This document shows positions 1 through 8,520 of a stretch of 64,000 nucleotides of DNA, one piece after another. The first letter of the stretch is position 1. The number at the start of each line of letters is the position of its first letter. A program made the position numbers and the translations under genes. Origin of the DNA: an uncultured beta proteobacterium (GTDB lineage: Bacteria > Pseudomonadota > Gammaproteobacteria > Burkholderiales > Burkholderiaceae_E). The notes below the pieces were generated by a model that was not told the origin of the DNA, did not search any database, and saw only the letters and a program-made list of their open reading frames with translations. The stretch is from contig CAIZNI010000056.1 of assembly GCA_903934295.1 (NCBI GenBank), positions 242,578-306,577 on the forward strand, read 5' to 3'.

Positions 1-817
1 GCGCAGCGATCTCCAGCAGCCGCTTGGCCGACTGGTCCTGCGGGCCGCGCGACAGGTTGGCGCCCTCGAGGTCGCTCAGCACCCGGTGCGCCTTGTCCCA
101 GGCCTGGCCCTCGGTGGCCGCGATGATCGGCCGAAACGAGATGTTGAAGCCCGGATGGCGGCCGAAGGGCGCGGCGCGCCGGCGGAAGTCGGCGATGCGC
201 TCGGCGGTGTCTTTCAGCGGTTCGCCGAACAGCGCGAACACGTCGCAGTGTTCGGCGCCCATCGCCAGCGCGCCCTCGGACGAGCCACCGAAGAAGATCG
301 GCGGGGCGGGCTGCTGCAGCGGCTTGACCGCGCTCCAGGCGCCGCGGAACTGGTAGTAGCGGCCCTCGTGATCGAAGGGCTTGTCCAGGGTCCAGACCCG
401 GCGCAGCACGCTCAGGTACTCGGCGGCGCGCTCGTACCGGGCGTCCTTCTTCAGGAAGTCGCCCTCGCTCTCCTGCTCGCGGTCGCTGACCCCGGCGATG
501 ATGTGCAGCGCCAGGCGGCCGCCGGACAGGTGGTCGAAGGTCGCCGCGGCGCGCGCCGCCAGCGTCGGCGAGACGATCCCGGGCCGGTGCGCGATCAGGT
601 AGGACAGCGTGGTGGTGTGGGCGGCGGCGTGCGAGGCCACGGTGAAGCCCTCGGCCGAGGACGAGTAGTAGCCCACCAGCACCTGGTCGAAGCCGGCGGC
701 CTCGTGTGCCTGGGCGAAGGTCCGCAGGAACGGCGCGCTGACCCCGCCTCCGATCACATGCAGGGTGGTTCCTTGCGGCGGTTCGACACCGATCATGCCA
801 ATGATGCGGACAGACAT
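1..817 (-). CDS. LLM-class flavin-dependent monooxygenase, C-terminus cut by window edge
   Basis: The reading frame opens at an ATG (815-817) and runs off the left edge, giving about 272 residues. It begins MSVRIIGMIGVEPP and contains FDHLSGGRLALHIIAG and PPIFFGGSSEGA, typical of luciferase-like TIM-barrel enzymes of the alkanesulfonate monooxygenase (SsuD) group, which use FMNH2 and oxygen from a partner reductase. The substrate cannot be told. It diverges from the family 5 solute-binding protein at 907, so the two may serve one uptake and oxidation route, but that is inference. The C-terminal end lies outside the window. Confidence 0.8.
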   Translation of the reverse strand, partial: MSVRIIGMIGVEPPQGTTLHVIGGGVSAPFLRTFAQAHEAAGFDQVLVGYYSSSAEGFTVASHAAAHTTTLSYLIAHRPGIVSPTLAARAAATFDHLSGGRLALHIIAGVSDREQESEGDFLKKDARYERAAEYLSVLRRVWTLDKPFDHEGRYYQFRGAWSAVKPLQQPAPPIFFGGSSEGALAMGAEHCDVFALFGEPLKDTAERIADFRRRAAPFGRHPGFNISFRPIIAATEGQAWDKAHRVLSDLEGANLSRGPQDQSAKRLLEIAA

Positions 818-906
818 GTTGTGCTTCCCTGGGTTATGTGCAACGGTGGGGACGGACCCGATCCGGCATGAATCGGTCGGGCCATTCAACGAACGAGGAG
901 GAAGAC

Positions 907-2622
907 ATGGATACCAGGCGTCTGCTTCACCGATGGGGCCGTTTCAGCTGCGCGCTGGCCATTGCGCTCTCGACACTTTACCTGCCCACCGCAGGCGCCC
1001 AGACCGAAAAACCGAAGTACGGCGGCGCGCTGAGCATCGGCACCAATTCGCCGACACTGGCACCGCTGTCCTGGGATCCGGCCGACTGGAATTACAAGAC
1101 CGCCCAGGACGCGGGCCTGTATTACGACCGGCTGTTCATTGCCGACTTCGCCAAGTCCAAGGCGCAGGGCGGGCCGTACCTGTTCAAGTCGGACTCCTAC
1201 CTGCCGTCGGACGCCTACAAGGGCGATCTGGCCGAGACCTGGAAGTGGCTGGAGAACCCGCTGCGCCTGGAGGTCAAGCTGCGCAAGGGTGTGATGTTCC
1301 CGGAGAAACCCGGCGTGATGGCGGCGCGCGAGCTGACCGCGCAGGATGTGGTCTACAGCTACAACCGGCTGCTGGCCAGCGCCAAGCGGCTGCCGGACTT
1401 CATCGATCATGTCGAGAAGATCGAGGGCCCGGACAAGCACACCGTCGTCATCCACTTCCGCCATTACCACGAGGACTGGGGCTACCGGCTGGGCTGGGGC
1501 GTGTTCTCGTCGGTGTATCCGAAGGAAGTGGTCGACGCCGGCATCGCCGACTGGAAGAAGGCCAACGGCAGCGGTCCGTTCCAGCTCACCGAGTATGTGA
1601 ACGGCAATTCGCAGAATTACGCGAAGAATCCGCTCTACTGGGGCAAGGAGAAGATCGGCGGCCAGGAGTACAAGCTGCCCTTCGTTGATCGCGTCAGCAT
1701 CCGCATCATGAAGGACGAGGCGGCGCGGTACGCGGCGCTGCGCACCGGCAAGCTCGACGTGCTGCAGTCGATCACCTGGACCGCCGCAGAGGAACTGCGC
1801 AAGAGCGCACCGCAGCTGAAGTGGGCGCGCTGGCTGCAGCACGGGGCCAGCTACATCGCGATGCGCACCGACACCAAGCCCTTCGATGATGTACGGGTGC
1901 GGCGCGCGCTGAACATGGCGGTCAACAAGCAGGAGATCGCCGCCGCCTTCTACGGTGGCAACGCCGAGGTGTTCGCCTACCCGCAGCACCCCGACTTCGG
2001 CGCCTATTACGAGCCGCTGTCGGCGATGCCCGAGTCGATCCGCGAGCTCTATACCTACAGCCCCGACAAGGCGAAGAAGCTGCTGGCCGAGGCCGGCTAT
2101 CCGAACGGATTCACCTTCAAGACCCACATCTGCGCCTGCGACCCGGTGATGATGGATCTGGGCCCGCTGGTGGCCGGCTACCTGCAGAAGATCGGGGTGA
2201 AGATGGAGTTCGAGCCGCTCGAGCAGGGCTCGTTCTTCTCGATCCTGCGGGCCGGCAAGAACAATCCGGGATTGGCCTACACCAACTCGCACGGCGGCCC
2301 CACCACCACGCTGCGCAAGAACTTCACCCAGGGCCAGTACACGAACAACTCGCAATGGAACGACCCGGTCTTCGAAAAGAAGATGCAGACGATGTACCGG
2401 GAGCGCGACGAGCCGACCCGCCAGAAGATGGTCCGCGAGATGACCCGCGACATCCTCGAGAAGTCGCCCTACATCTGGCTGCCGACCGCCTACACCTATG
2501 CCGCCTGGTGGCCCTGGGTGAAGAACTACGACGGCGAGATCTATGCCGGCGGGTTCTGGTGGGGTCCGGTTCACGCGCGCATGTGGATCGACCAGGACCT
2601 CAAGAAGAAGATGGGGTTCTAG
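907..2622 (+). CDS. ABC transporter substrate-binding protein, family 5
   Basis: Periplasmic binding protein of 571 residues in the peptide/nickel/opine family (SBP_bac_5). The ATG at 907 is preceded by GAGGAGGAAG. A signal peptide is visible: a basic start, a hydrophobic stretch around residues 14-28, then TAGAQT with likely cleavage near residue 32. The mature part starts KPKYGGALSIGT and has the family pattern of RVRRALNMAVNKQEI near the middle and YSPDKAKKLLAEAGYPNGF further on. No permease or ATPase genes of a transporter lie next to it. The cognate importer is therefore elsewhere, and the ligand is unknown. Confidence 0.9.
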   Translation: MDTRRLLHRWGRFSCALAIALSTLYLPTAGAQTEKPKYGGALSIGTNSPTLAPLSWDPADWNYKTAQDAGLYYDRLFIADFAKSKAQGGPYLFKSDSYLPSDAYKGDLAETWKWLENPLRLEVKLRKGVMFPEKPGVMAARELTAQDVVYSYNRLLASAKRLPDFIDHVEKIEGPDKHTVVIHFRHYHEDWGYRLGWGVFSSVYPKEVVDAGIADWKKANGSGPFQLTEYVNGNSQNYAKNPLYWGKEKIGGQEYKLPFVDRVSIRIMKDEAARYAALRTGKLDVLQSITWTAAEELRKSAPQLKWARWLQHGASYIAMRTDTKPFDDVRVRRALNMAVNKQEIAAAFYGGNAEVFAYPQHPDFGAYYEPLSAMPESIRELYTYSPDKAKKLLAEAGYPNGFTFKTHICACDPVMMDLGPLVAGYLQKIGVKMEFEPLEQGSFFSILRAGKNNPGLAYTNSHGGPTTTLRKNFTQGQYTNNSQWNDPVFEKKMQTMYRERDEPTRQKMVREMTRDILEKSPYIWLPTAYTYAAWWPWVKNYDGEIYAGGFWWGPVHARMWIDQDLKKKMGF

Positions 2623-2631
2623 GCGCCGGCC

Positions 2632-3633
2632 TCAGGCGCTGTCGAACAGCGCCTGCATCGCCGATCGGTCCACGCCGGCGGCCAGGGCCAGCATCAGCAG
2701 CACCCGTGCCTTTTGCGGCGGCAGCCGGCCCGCGGTCAGCGTGCCGGTGGCCTGGTCGTCGAACATCGGGCTGTCGCGGGTGATGGTGCCCTCCAGGCCG
2801 CGCGAGGCGCGCACCACCACCAGGCCCTCGGCGATCGCGCGCGTCAGTAGGCCGCGCAGCGCCGCCGGCACATTGCCGTTGCCGGTGCCGGCAAACACCA
2901 GCCCGGCCGGCCGGGTGGCCAGCACCGCGGCGAGGGTCTGGGCGTCGACGCCGGCGTGTCCGAGCAGGATCGGGACGCGCGGCAGGTCCGGGCCGTGGCC
3001 GGGGTCGAGAACCGGGCGGCGCGCCAGCGCCGGGTCGCTGGCGCGGTGGAACACCGGCAGCGCATCGGCCACGCTGCCCAGTTCGCCGAAGCTGCCGCTG
3101 TCGAAGGCCTGGACGCTGGAGAAGTGCCGCTTGCCGACCCAGGCCGCGCTGTGGATGCGCTCGTTCATCACCACCAGAACGCCGCGCTCGCGGGCCTGCG
3201 GGCTCAACGCCACCATCGCGGCGTTCAGGACATTGGCCGGTCCGTCGGCCGACAGCGCGGTGCCTGGGCGCATCGCGCCGGTCAGTACCACCGGTCGCGG
3301 ATCAGCCAGGCTGTGGTGCAGCAGGAACGCGGTTTCTTCCAGCGTGTCGGTGCCGTGGGTGATCACCACCCCGGCCAGCGTCGGATCGGCCAGCGCCTGC
3401 CGGACCGTCTCGCGGATCGCCTGCCAGTCGGTCGAATCGATCTCGTAGCTGCCCTTCTGGACCGGCTGCGCGAACGACAGCTCGGCGCGTTCGGCCAGGC
3501 CCGGCACCGCGCCGGCCAGCGCCGCGATCGGCACCTTGGCGGCTTCGTAGCGGGTGCTGTCGGTGGGGCTGGCGCCAGCGCCGGCGATCGTGCCGCCGGT
3601 GCCCAGGATCAGCAGTCGGGGGAGAGGGGTCAT
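2632..3633 (-). CDS. L-asparaginase family protein
   Basis: Hydrolyses L-asparagine (or related amides) to aspartate and ammonia. The protein has 333 residues with both family signatures: GTGGTIAG at residues 11-18, with the nucleophile Thr15, and THGTDTLEE at about 92-100, with Thr95 and Asp96. GAMRPGTALSADGP follows, and WVGKRH carries the likely catalytic Lys. No signal peptide is seen, so it is probably cytoplasmic. Its ATG (3633) overlaps the stop of the upstream kinase in an ATGA, so the two should be translationally coupled. A longer frame running upstream to 4140 is only the shadow of the kinase. A glutaminase/asparaginase hybrid cannot be excluded. Confidence 0.88.
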   Translation of the reverse strand: MTPLPRLLILGTGGTIAGAGASPTDSTRYEAAKVPIAALAGAVPGLAERAELSFAQPVQKGSYEIDSTDWQAIRETVRQALADPTLAGVVITHGTDTLEETAFLLHHSLADPRPVVLTGAMRPGTALSADGPANVLNAAMVALSPQARERGVLVVMNERIHSAAWVGKRHFSSVQAFDSGSFGELGSVADALPVFHRASDPALARRPVLDPGHGPDLPRVPILLGHAGVDAQTLAAVLATRPAGLVFAGTGNGNVPAALRGLLTRAIAEGLVVVRASRGLEGTITRDSPMFDDQATGTLTAGRLPPQKARVLLMLALAAGVDRSAMQALFDSA

Positions 3634-4658
3634 CGGGATTGTCCTGTGGGTGAACGGGGGGAGTCGATCAGGCCGGCGGCCACCGCGAACGCGAACAGGC
3701 CTTCGGCGGCGCAGCCTTCGGCGGCCAGGCTGGCGGGCAGTCCGAGCCGTTCGAAGGCGCGCGCGTAGCGGGTGGTCAGTTCGCCGGCGCCCACCAGCAC
3801 CGGCGCCGGGCCGTCGTCGCACCAGCGCCAGGCGTCGGCGATCTCGGTGCCGGTGAGCAGCCCCGACAGGTAGGCCGGCAACTGGGTCGGCGCGAAGCGG
3901 CCGAACAGGCCTTCGGTGCGGACCATGAACAGCTGGTGCAGCAGGGCGCCCGGCTCGGCATGGCCCTGGCGCACGCCGGTGTCGAAGGCGGCCAGCGCGA
4001 GCGCCTGTGCCGCCGGGTCGTCCTCGGGCGGGTCGGCGCACAGCCGCCCCAGGATCGAGTGCTGGCGCAGCACCGCCCAGGTCTCGCCGGTCAGGTAGGT
4101 GCGCAGCGCGACGATCCGGTGGCCGCGCACCTCGACCCATTTGCTGTGGGTGCCCGGCAGCACGAACAGCGCGTCGCGGTGCGCCGCGTCGGGCGTCTCG
4201 AGCAGCGCGCGGGCCGCCAGCGCGCCGAAGACCTCGGTCTCCTCGCCACGCATCACATCGGCGGCCCCCTGGCGACCGCTGGCCTGCACGCCGGGGACCA
4301 GCCGAAAAGGGCGGCCGGCCAGGTCATCGAGCGACGTCAGGCCGGCGGCGATCTCGGCAAAGCCGGCCGGCGCATGCACATAGGGCGCCTCGCGCCAGCC
4401 CTGGCGCGAGCCGATCATGCCGCTGGCGATCACCGGCAGGCCGGGATGGGTGTCCAGCCACGGCGCGCAGAGCGCCTCGAAGGCCTCGCGAAAACGGGCC
4501 TCGGCCACCGCCATGATGCCGGGCCCGCCCTGACGTCGCGCCAGCACGCTGCCACTGGCATCGAACAGGTAGGCGCGCAGCGAACTGGTGCCCCAGTCCA
4601 GGCCGATCAGCACCGGCGCGGGCGCTCGGTGGGGCGGGGCGATCGGGGGTTTGGGCAT
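3630..4658 (-). CDS. dgoK: 2-dehydro-3-deoxygalactonokinase-like sugar kinase
   Basis: Protein of 342 residues resembling DgoK, which phosphorylates 2-keto-3-deoxygalactonate in galactonate catabolism. The N-terminal phosphate-binding stretch GLDWGTSSLRAYLFD (residues 19-33) and VIASGMIGSRQGW near residue 76 are characteristic. LPGTHSKWVEV (about 166) is the mid-domain signature. No other galactonate genes (dgoA, dgoD) are present. It overlaps an asparaginase by 4 bases instead, which is unexpected for this family, so its true substrate may differ. It diverges from oxyR across about 90 bases. Confidence 0.82.
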   Translation of the reverse strand: MPKPPIAPPHRAPAPVLIGLDWGTSSLRAYLFDASGSVLARRQGGPGIMAVAEARFREAFEALCAPWLDTHPGLPVIASGMIGSRQGWREAPYVHAPAGFAEIAAGLTSLDDLAGRPFRLVPGVQASGRQGAADVMRGEETEVFGALAARALLETPDAAHRDALFVLPGTHSKWVEVRGHRIVALRTYLTGETWAVLRQHSILGRLCADPPEDDPAAQALALAAFDTGVRQGHAEPGALLHQLFMVRTEGLFGRFAPTQLPAYLSGLLTGTEIADAWRWCDDGPAPVLVGAGELTTRYARAFERLGLPASLAAEGCAAEGLFAFAVAAGLIDSPRSPTGQSR

Positions 4659-4728
4659 GACGGGTATCGATTTCGTGAGGGCTTTGCCCAGTATGCCCGA
4701 GGGGGCGTCGGCAGGCCCTGAGCGCGCT

Positions 4729-4737
4729 TGGTATCAT
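4729..4737 (+). promoter_or_regulatory. Extended -10 promoter element of oxyR
   Basis: TGGTATCAT is a good extended -10 (TGn plus TATCAT). Transcription would begin about 6 bases before the ATG at 4750, leaving almost no leader. No clear -35 box and no Shine-Dalgarno sequence are visible. Confidence 0.4.
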
Positions 4738-4749
4738 CGCCGCGCAGTC

Positions 4750-5694
4750 ATGACTCTCACCGAATTCAAGTACATCGTCGCCGTTGCCCGCGAACGCCAT
4801 TTCGGGCGGGCGGCCGAGGCGTGTTTCGTCAGCCAGCCGACGCTGTCGGTGGCCATCCGCAAGCTCGAGGAAGAGCTCGGTGTGCAGCTGTTCGAGCGCA
4901 GCCACGCGGAGGTCTCGGTCACCCCGATCGGCGAGCGGGTGGTCGAACAGGCCCAGCGGGTGCTCGAGCAGACCAACATGCTGCGCGAGATCGCCCGCCA
5001 GGGCACCGATCCGCTCAGCGGTCCGCTGCGCGTGGGTCTCATCTACACCATCGGTCCCTACCTGCTGCCGCGCGTGATCGGGCGAACCATCCGCGACCTG
5101 CCCCAGATGCCGCTCATCCTGCAGGAGAACTTCACGGTGAAGCTGCTCGAGTTCCTGCGTCAGGGCGACATCGATGTCGCGATCCTGGCCGATCCCTACC
5201 CCGACCAGGGACTGATGACGCAGGCGCTCTACGACGAGCCTTTCGTCGTCGCGGTGCCGCGCCATCACGCCTGGGCGTCGCGCGCGGCGATCCCGTCTCA
5301 TGAACTGAAGTCCGAGACGATGCTGCTGCTGGGCGCCGGTCACTGCTTTCGTGATCACGTGCTCGAGGTGTGCCCCGAGCTGTCGCGCTACTCGCAGGCC
5401 AGCGCCGGCATCCAGAAGACCTTCGAGGGCTCCTCGCTCGAGACGATCCGCCACATGGTCGCCTCGGGCATCGGCATCACCGTGCTGCCGGGCATGGCGC
5501 GCGGCGATAGCGGCGCCGATTCGCTGCTGCGCTGTCTGCCCTTCGAGGCGCCCGCGCCGATGCGACGGGTCTCGATGGCCTGGCGCAAGAGCTTTCCCCG
5601 GCTGGGGGCGATCCGGGCGCTGCGCGATGCGGTGCTCGGGGCCGAACTGCCCGGCGTCACGAAACTGCCCGACCTGGCCCCGACGGCCCACTGA
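4750..5694 (+). CDS. oxyR: OxyR-type peroxide-sensing LysR regulator
   Basis: LysR-family activator of 314 residues that senses hydrogen peroxide through a reversible disulfide. The winged helix-turn-helix is in residues 1-60 (FGRAAEACFVSQPTLSVAIR). The effector domain holds GHCFRDHVLEVC, which places cysteines at exactly 199 and 208, the two redox cysteines of E. coli OxyR. This makes the assignment strong. The ATG at 4750 is chosen because family homology starts at MTLTEFKYIV; longer frames upstream lack it. No catalase or peroxiredoxin gene is adjacent. It is followed by cysM after 75 bases. Confidence 0.93.
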   Translation: MTLTEFKYIVAVARERHFGRAAEACFVSQPTLSVAIRKLEEELGVQLFERSHAEVSVTPIGERVVEQAQRVLEQTNMLREIARQGTDPLSGPLRVGLIYTIGPYLLPRVIGRTIRDLPQMPLILQENFTVKLLEFLRQGDIDVAILADPYPDQGLMTQALYDEPFVVAVPRHHAWASRAAIPSHELKSETMLLLGAGHCFRDHVLEVCPELSRYSQASAGIQKTFEGSSLETIRHMVASGIGITVLPGMARGDSGADSLLRCLPFEAPAPMRRVSMAWRKSFPRLGAIRALRDAVLGAELPGVTKLPDLAPTAH

Positions 5695-5769
5695 GCGGGT
5701 GGCGGTTCGCGCCGCTGCCCTGTCCGACACGAATCGCGGCGCCCGAGTGCGTCCTCGCAGAGGCTTCGA

Positions 5770-6681
5770 ATGAACCGACCCGACTATCCCACCATCGAGC
5801 AGACCATCGGCCGCACGCCGCTGGTGCGACTGCAGCGCCTGCCCGGTGCCGCGAATGCGCAGCGCGGCAACCTGATCCTGGGCAAGCTTGAAGGCAACAA
5901 CCCGGCCGGCTCGGTCAAGGACCGCCCGGCGCTGGCGATGATCGCGCGCGCCGAGGCGCGCGGCGAGATCCGACCGGGCGACACCCTGATCGAAGCCACC
6001 TCCGGCAACACCGGCATCGCGCTGGCGATGGCGGCGGCGATCAAGGGTTACCGGATGGTCCTGATCATGCCCGACAACCTGTCGATCGAACGACGCCAGT
6101 CGATGAAGGCTTACGGCGCCGAACTGATCCTGGTCAGCCGCGACGAGGGCATGGAGGGGGCGCGCGATCTGGCCGACCGGATGCAGGCGCGCGGCGAGGG
6201 TCGGGTGCTCGACCAGTTCGCCAACGACGACAACTGGGCCGCCCATTTCGAGACCACCGGCCCGGAACTCTGGGAGGACACCCGCGGCGGCATCACCCAT
6301 TTCATCTCGGCGATGGGCACCACCGGCACCATCACCGGCGTGTCGCGCTACCTGAAGGCGCGCAACCCGGCGATTGCGATCATCGGCGCCCAACCCGAGG
6401 AGGGCTCGTCGATTCCCGGGATCCGCAAGTGGCCGCAGGCCTACCTGCCGCGCATCTACCAGCACGCGATCGTCGACCGCATCGAGTACGTGTCGCAGGC
6501 CGATGCCGAGGCGATGGCGCGCCGCCTGGCCGCCGAGGAGGGCATCTTCTGCGGCCCGTCGGCCGCCGGCGCCTGCTGCATTGCGCTGCGGGTGGCCGAG
6601 GCTGTCGAGAACGCCACCATCGTGTTCATCGTCTGCGACCGCGGGGACCGTTACCTGTCGACCGGGGTGTTTCCGGCGTGA
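5770..6681 (+). CDS. cysM: Cysteine synthase B (O-acetylserine sulfhydrylase)
   Basis: PLP enzyme of 303 residues that makes cysteine (or S-sulfocysteine when thiosulfate is used) from O-acetylserine. The PLP lysine is Lys50 in NPAGSVKDRPA. TSGNTG at 77-82 binds the substrate carboxylate and GTTGTITGV binds the PLP phosphate. The sequence follows CysM rather than CysK in PLVRLQRLPG at the start and in IRKWPQAYLPRI. Its stop overlaps the GTG start of the transporter at 6678, giving a likely operon with the two EamA genes. Confidence 0.93.
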   Translation: MNRPDYPTIEQTIGRTPLVRLQRLPGAANAQRGNLILGKLEGNNPAGSVKDRPALAMIARAEARGEIRPGDTLIEATSGNTGIALAMAAAIKGYRMVLIMPDNLSIERRQSMKAYGAELILVSRDEGMEGARDLADRMQARGEGRVLDQFANDDNWAAHFETTGPELWEDTRGGITHFISAMGTTGTITGVSRYLKARNPAIAIIGAQPEEGSSIPGIRKWPQAYLPRIYQHAIVDRIEYVSQADAEAMARRLAAEEGIFCGPSAAGACCIALRVAEAVENATIVFIVCDRGDRYLSTGVFPA

Positions 6682-7574
6682 GCGGGGCGGGCCCGGCGCG
6701 CGAATCGCATCCGATCCGGGGGATCCTGCTGCTGATGGGGGCGGTGATGGCGTTCGCCACGATGGAGGCGATCGTCAAGTGGCTGGCGCTGCGCAATCCG
6801 GTGGCGATGATCGTCTGGGCGCGCTACTTCTTTCACACGCTGCTGATCCTGGTCTTCATGGCGCCGGCCATGGGCTGGGGTCTGGTGCGTTCGCGGCGTC
6901 CGGGGCTGCAGTGGCTGCGCGGCGCGATTCTGGGCGTGTCGTCGCTGCTGTTTTTCGCCGGGCTCAAGGTACTGCCGCTGGCCGAAGCGGCGTCGCTGAC
7001 CGCGATCGCGCCGATCCTGGTCACCGTGCTCGGCGTGCGGCTGCTGGGCGAGCGGGCCCCGGCCGGCACCGCCTGGGCGCTGGCGCTCAGTTTCTCGGGG
7101 GTGCTGCTGATCGTTCGTCCAGGCAGCGCGATCTTCACCTGGGCGGCGCTGCTGCCGCTGGGCAGCGCGCTCTGCTACGCCGGCTACCAGCTGCTCACCC
7201 GCAAGCTCTCGACGATCGACGACGGCCGGGTCTCGCAGTTCATCGGTGCGCTGGTGGCCACGCTGCTGCTGTCGCTGCTGGTGCCCTTTCACTGGCAGAT
7301 GCCCGAGCAGCCGCTCGACATCGCGCTGATGGTGGCCACCGGCGCGGTCGGCGGCTTCGGCCACCTGCTGCTGGTGCGGGCCTTCGCGGCGGCGCCGGTC
7401 TCGCTGCTGGCGCCGTTCACCTATGCCCACCTGGTGTTCGCGCTGCTGCTGGGCCTGCTGGTGTTCGGCAACCTGCCCGACTCCACCGCGCTGGTCGGCA
7501 TGGCCCTGATCGTCTCGACCGGGGTGATGATGGGGGTGCGCCAGCGCCGGCCGGCCGAACCGGGCCGGGACTGA
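6678..7574 (+). CDS. EamA/DMT family transporter, first of a tandem pair
   Basis: Inner-membrane protein of 298 residues with about ten hydrophobic segments and the two EamA repeats of the drug/metabolite transporter superfamily. The GTG start at 6678 overlaps the cysM stop as GTGA and precedes the homologous start MSGAGPARESHPIRG; longer upstream frames only copy cysM in another frame. Typical stretches are WARYFFHTLLIL, LPLAEAASLTAIAPILVTVLG and LGERAPAGTAWALALSFSGV. The substrate is unknown; lying behind cysM, it might export cysteine-pathway metabolites, as some relatives do (inference). Confidence 0.88.
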   Translation: MSGAGPARESHPIRGILLLMGAVMAFATMEAIVKWLALRNPVAMIVWARYFFHTLLILVFMAPAMGWGLVRSRRPGLQWLRGAILGVSSLLFFAGLKVLPLAEAASLTAIAPILVTVLGVRLLGERAPAGTAWALALSFSGVLLIVRPGSAIFTWAALLPLGSALCYAGYQLLTRKLSTIDDGRVSQFIGALVATLLLSLLVPFHWQMPEQPLDIALMVATGAVGGFGHLLLVRAFAAAPVSLLAPFTYAHLVFALLLGLLVFGNLPDSTALVGMALIVSTGVMMGVRQRRPAEPGRD

Positions 7575-7578
7575 GCGG

Positions 7579-8466
7579 GTGCCGTCGGCCGGAGCGGCGC
7601 GGGTGCTGCGCGGCATCGCCCTGATGGTGGGCGCGGGCGCCTCGTTCGCGCTGCTCGACACCGTCGCCAAGACCCTGACCGCGACCTATCCCTCGACCCT
7701 GGTCGCCTGGGCCCGCTATTTTTTCCATGTGCTGGTGATGCTGCTGGTGCTCGCCCCGCGGATGGGCCGCCGCCTGGTGATCGTGCGCCGGCCCGGTCTG
7801 CAGGTGGTGCGCGGCGTCTGTCTGGGCACGTCCACGCTGTGCTTCTTCGGGGCACTGGCGCACATGCCGCTGGCCGAGGCCACCGCGATCGTGTCGATCG
7901 GCCCGATCCTGGTCGCGCTGGCGGCGGTGCGTTTTCTGGGCGAACGGGCGCCCCCGGGCACCGGGGTGGCGCTGCTGCTGTCGTTCGTCGGCGTGCTGCT
8001 GATCGTGCGGCCGGGCGGCGCGCTGTTCGGCTGGGCGGCAGCGCTGCCGCTGGTCACCGCGCTGGCCACCGCGGGCTACCAGCTGTCCACCCGGATGCTG
8101 AGCGGCCGCGACGACCCGGTGGCGACGCTGTTCATCGGGTCGGTGGTCGCGACTGCGCTGATGTCGGCGGCGGTGCCGCTGTACTGGCAGATGCCGGTGT
8201 CGTGGTCCGATCTGGCGCTGTTCGTGGCCACCGGCGCGATCGGCGCGTTCGGTCACTGGCTGCTGGTGCTGGCCTACGAGCGCGCACCCGCCACCGTGCT
8301 GGCGCCGTTTGGCTATGCCCACGCGGTGATGGCGCTGCCGATGGGCTGGCTGGTGTTCGGCAACTTTCCCGACCGCTGGGCGCTGACCGGGATGGCACTG
8401 ATCGTGGCCACCGGCGTCGGGATGGCGATGCGCCGACGCCGGCCGCCAGCGTCTGGCCAGGATTGA
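7579..8466 (+). CDS. EamA/DMT family transporter, second of a tandem pair
   Basis: Ten-segment membrane protein of 295 residues, clearly a paralogue of the preceding gene: both have WARYFFH, a LPLAEA or MPLAEA stretch, LGERAP, GVLLIVRPG and a GHLLLV or GHWLLV near the end. The GTG start at 7579 lies 4 bases after the previous stop, so the pair arose by tandem duplication and is co-transcribed. The two have diverged in the loops and termini, which suggests different substrates or a heteromeric pair. The gap before the next convergent gene (8467-8520) holds a short direct repeat of CGCCGGCCAG. Confidence 0.87.
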   Translation: MPSAGAARVLRGIALMVGAGASFALLDTVAKTLTATYPSTLVAWARYFFHVLVMLLVLAPRMGRRLVIVRRPGLQVVRGVCLGTSTLCFFGALAHMPLAEATAIVSIGPILVALAAVRFLGERAPPGTGVALLLSFVGVLLIVRPGGALFGWAAALPLVTALATAGYQLSTRMLSGRDDPVATLFIGSVVATALMSAAVPLYWQMPVSWSDLALFVATGAIGAFGHWLLVLAYERAPATVLAPFGYAHAVMALPMGWLVFGNFPDRWALTGMALIVATGVGMAMRRRRPPASGQD

Positions 8467-8520
8467 CGCGGGGCCGCCGGCCAGATCGCGCCGCGCGCCG
8501 GCCAGTGGCGCCGGTGTGGC

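Noticed and set aside
886..2574. A 562-residue minus-strand frame opposite the solute-binding protein
   Set aside because: Shadow of a real gene with a signal peptide and family motifs.
4324..6465. A 713-residue minus-strand frame across oxyR and cysM
   Set aside because: Opposes two clear genes and contains only shadow sequence, including a frame-shifted copy of the kinase.
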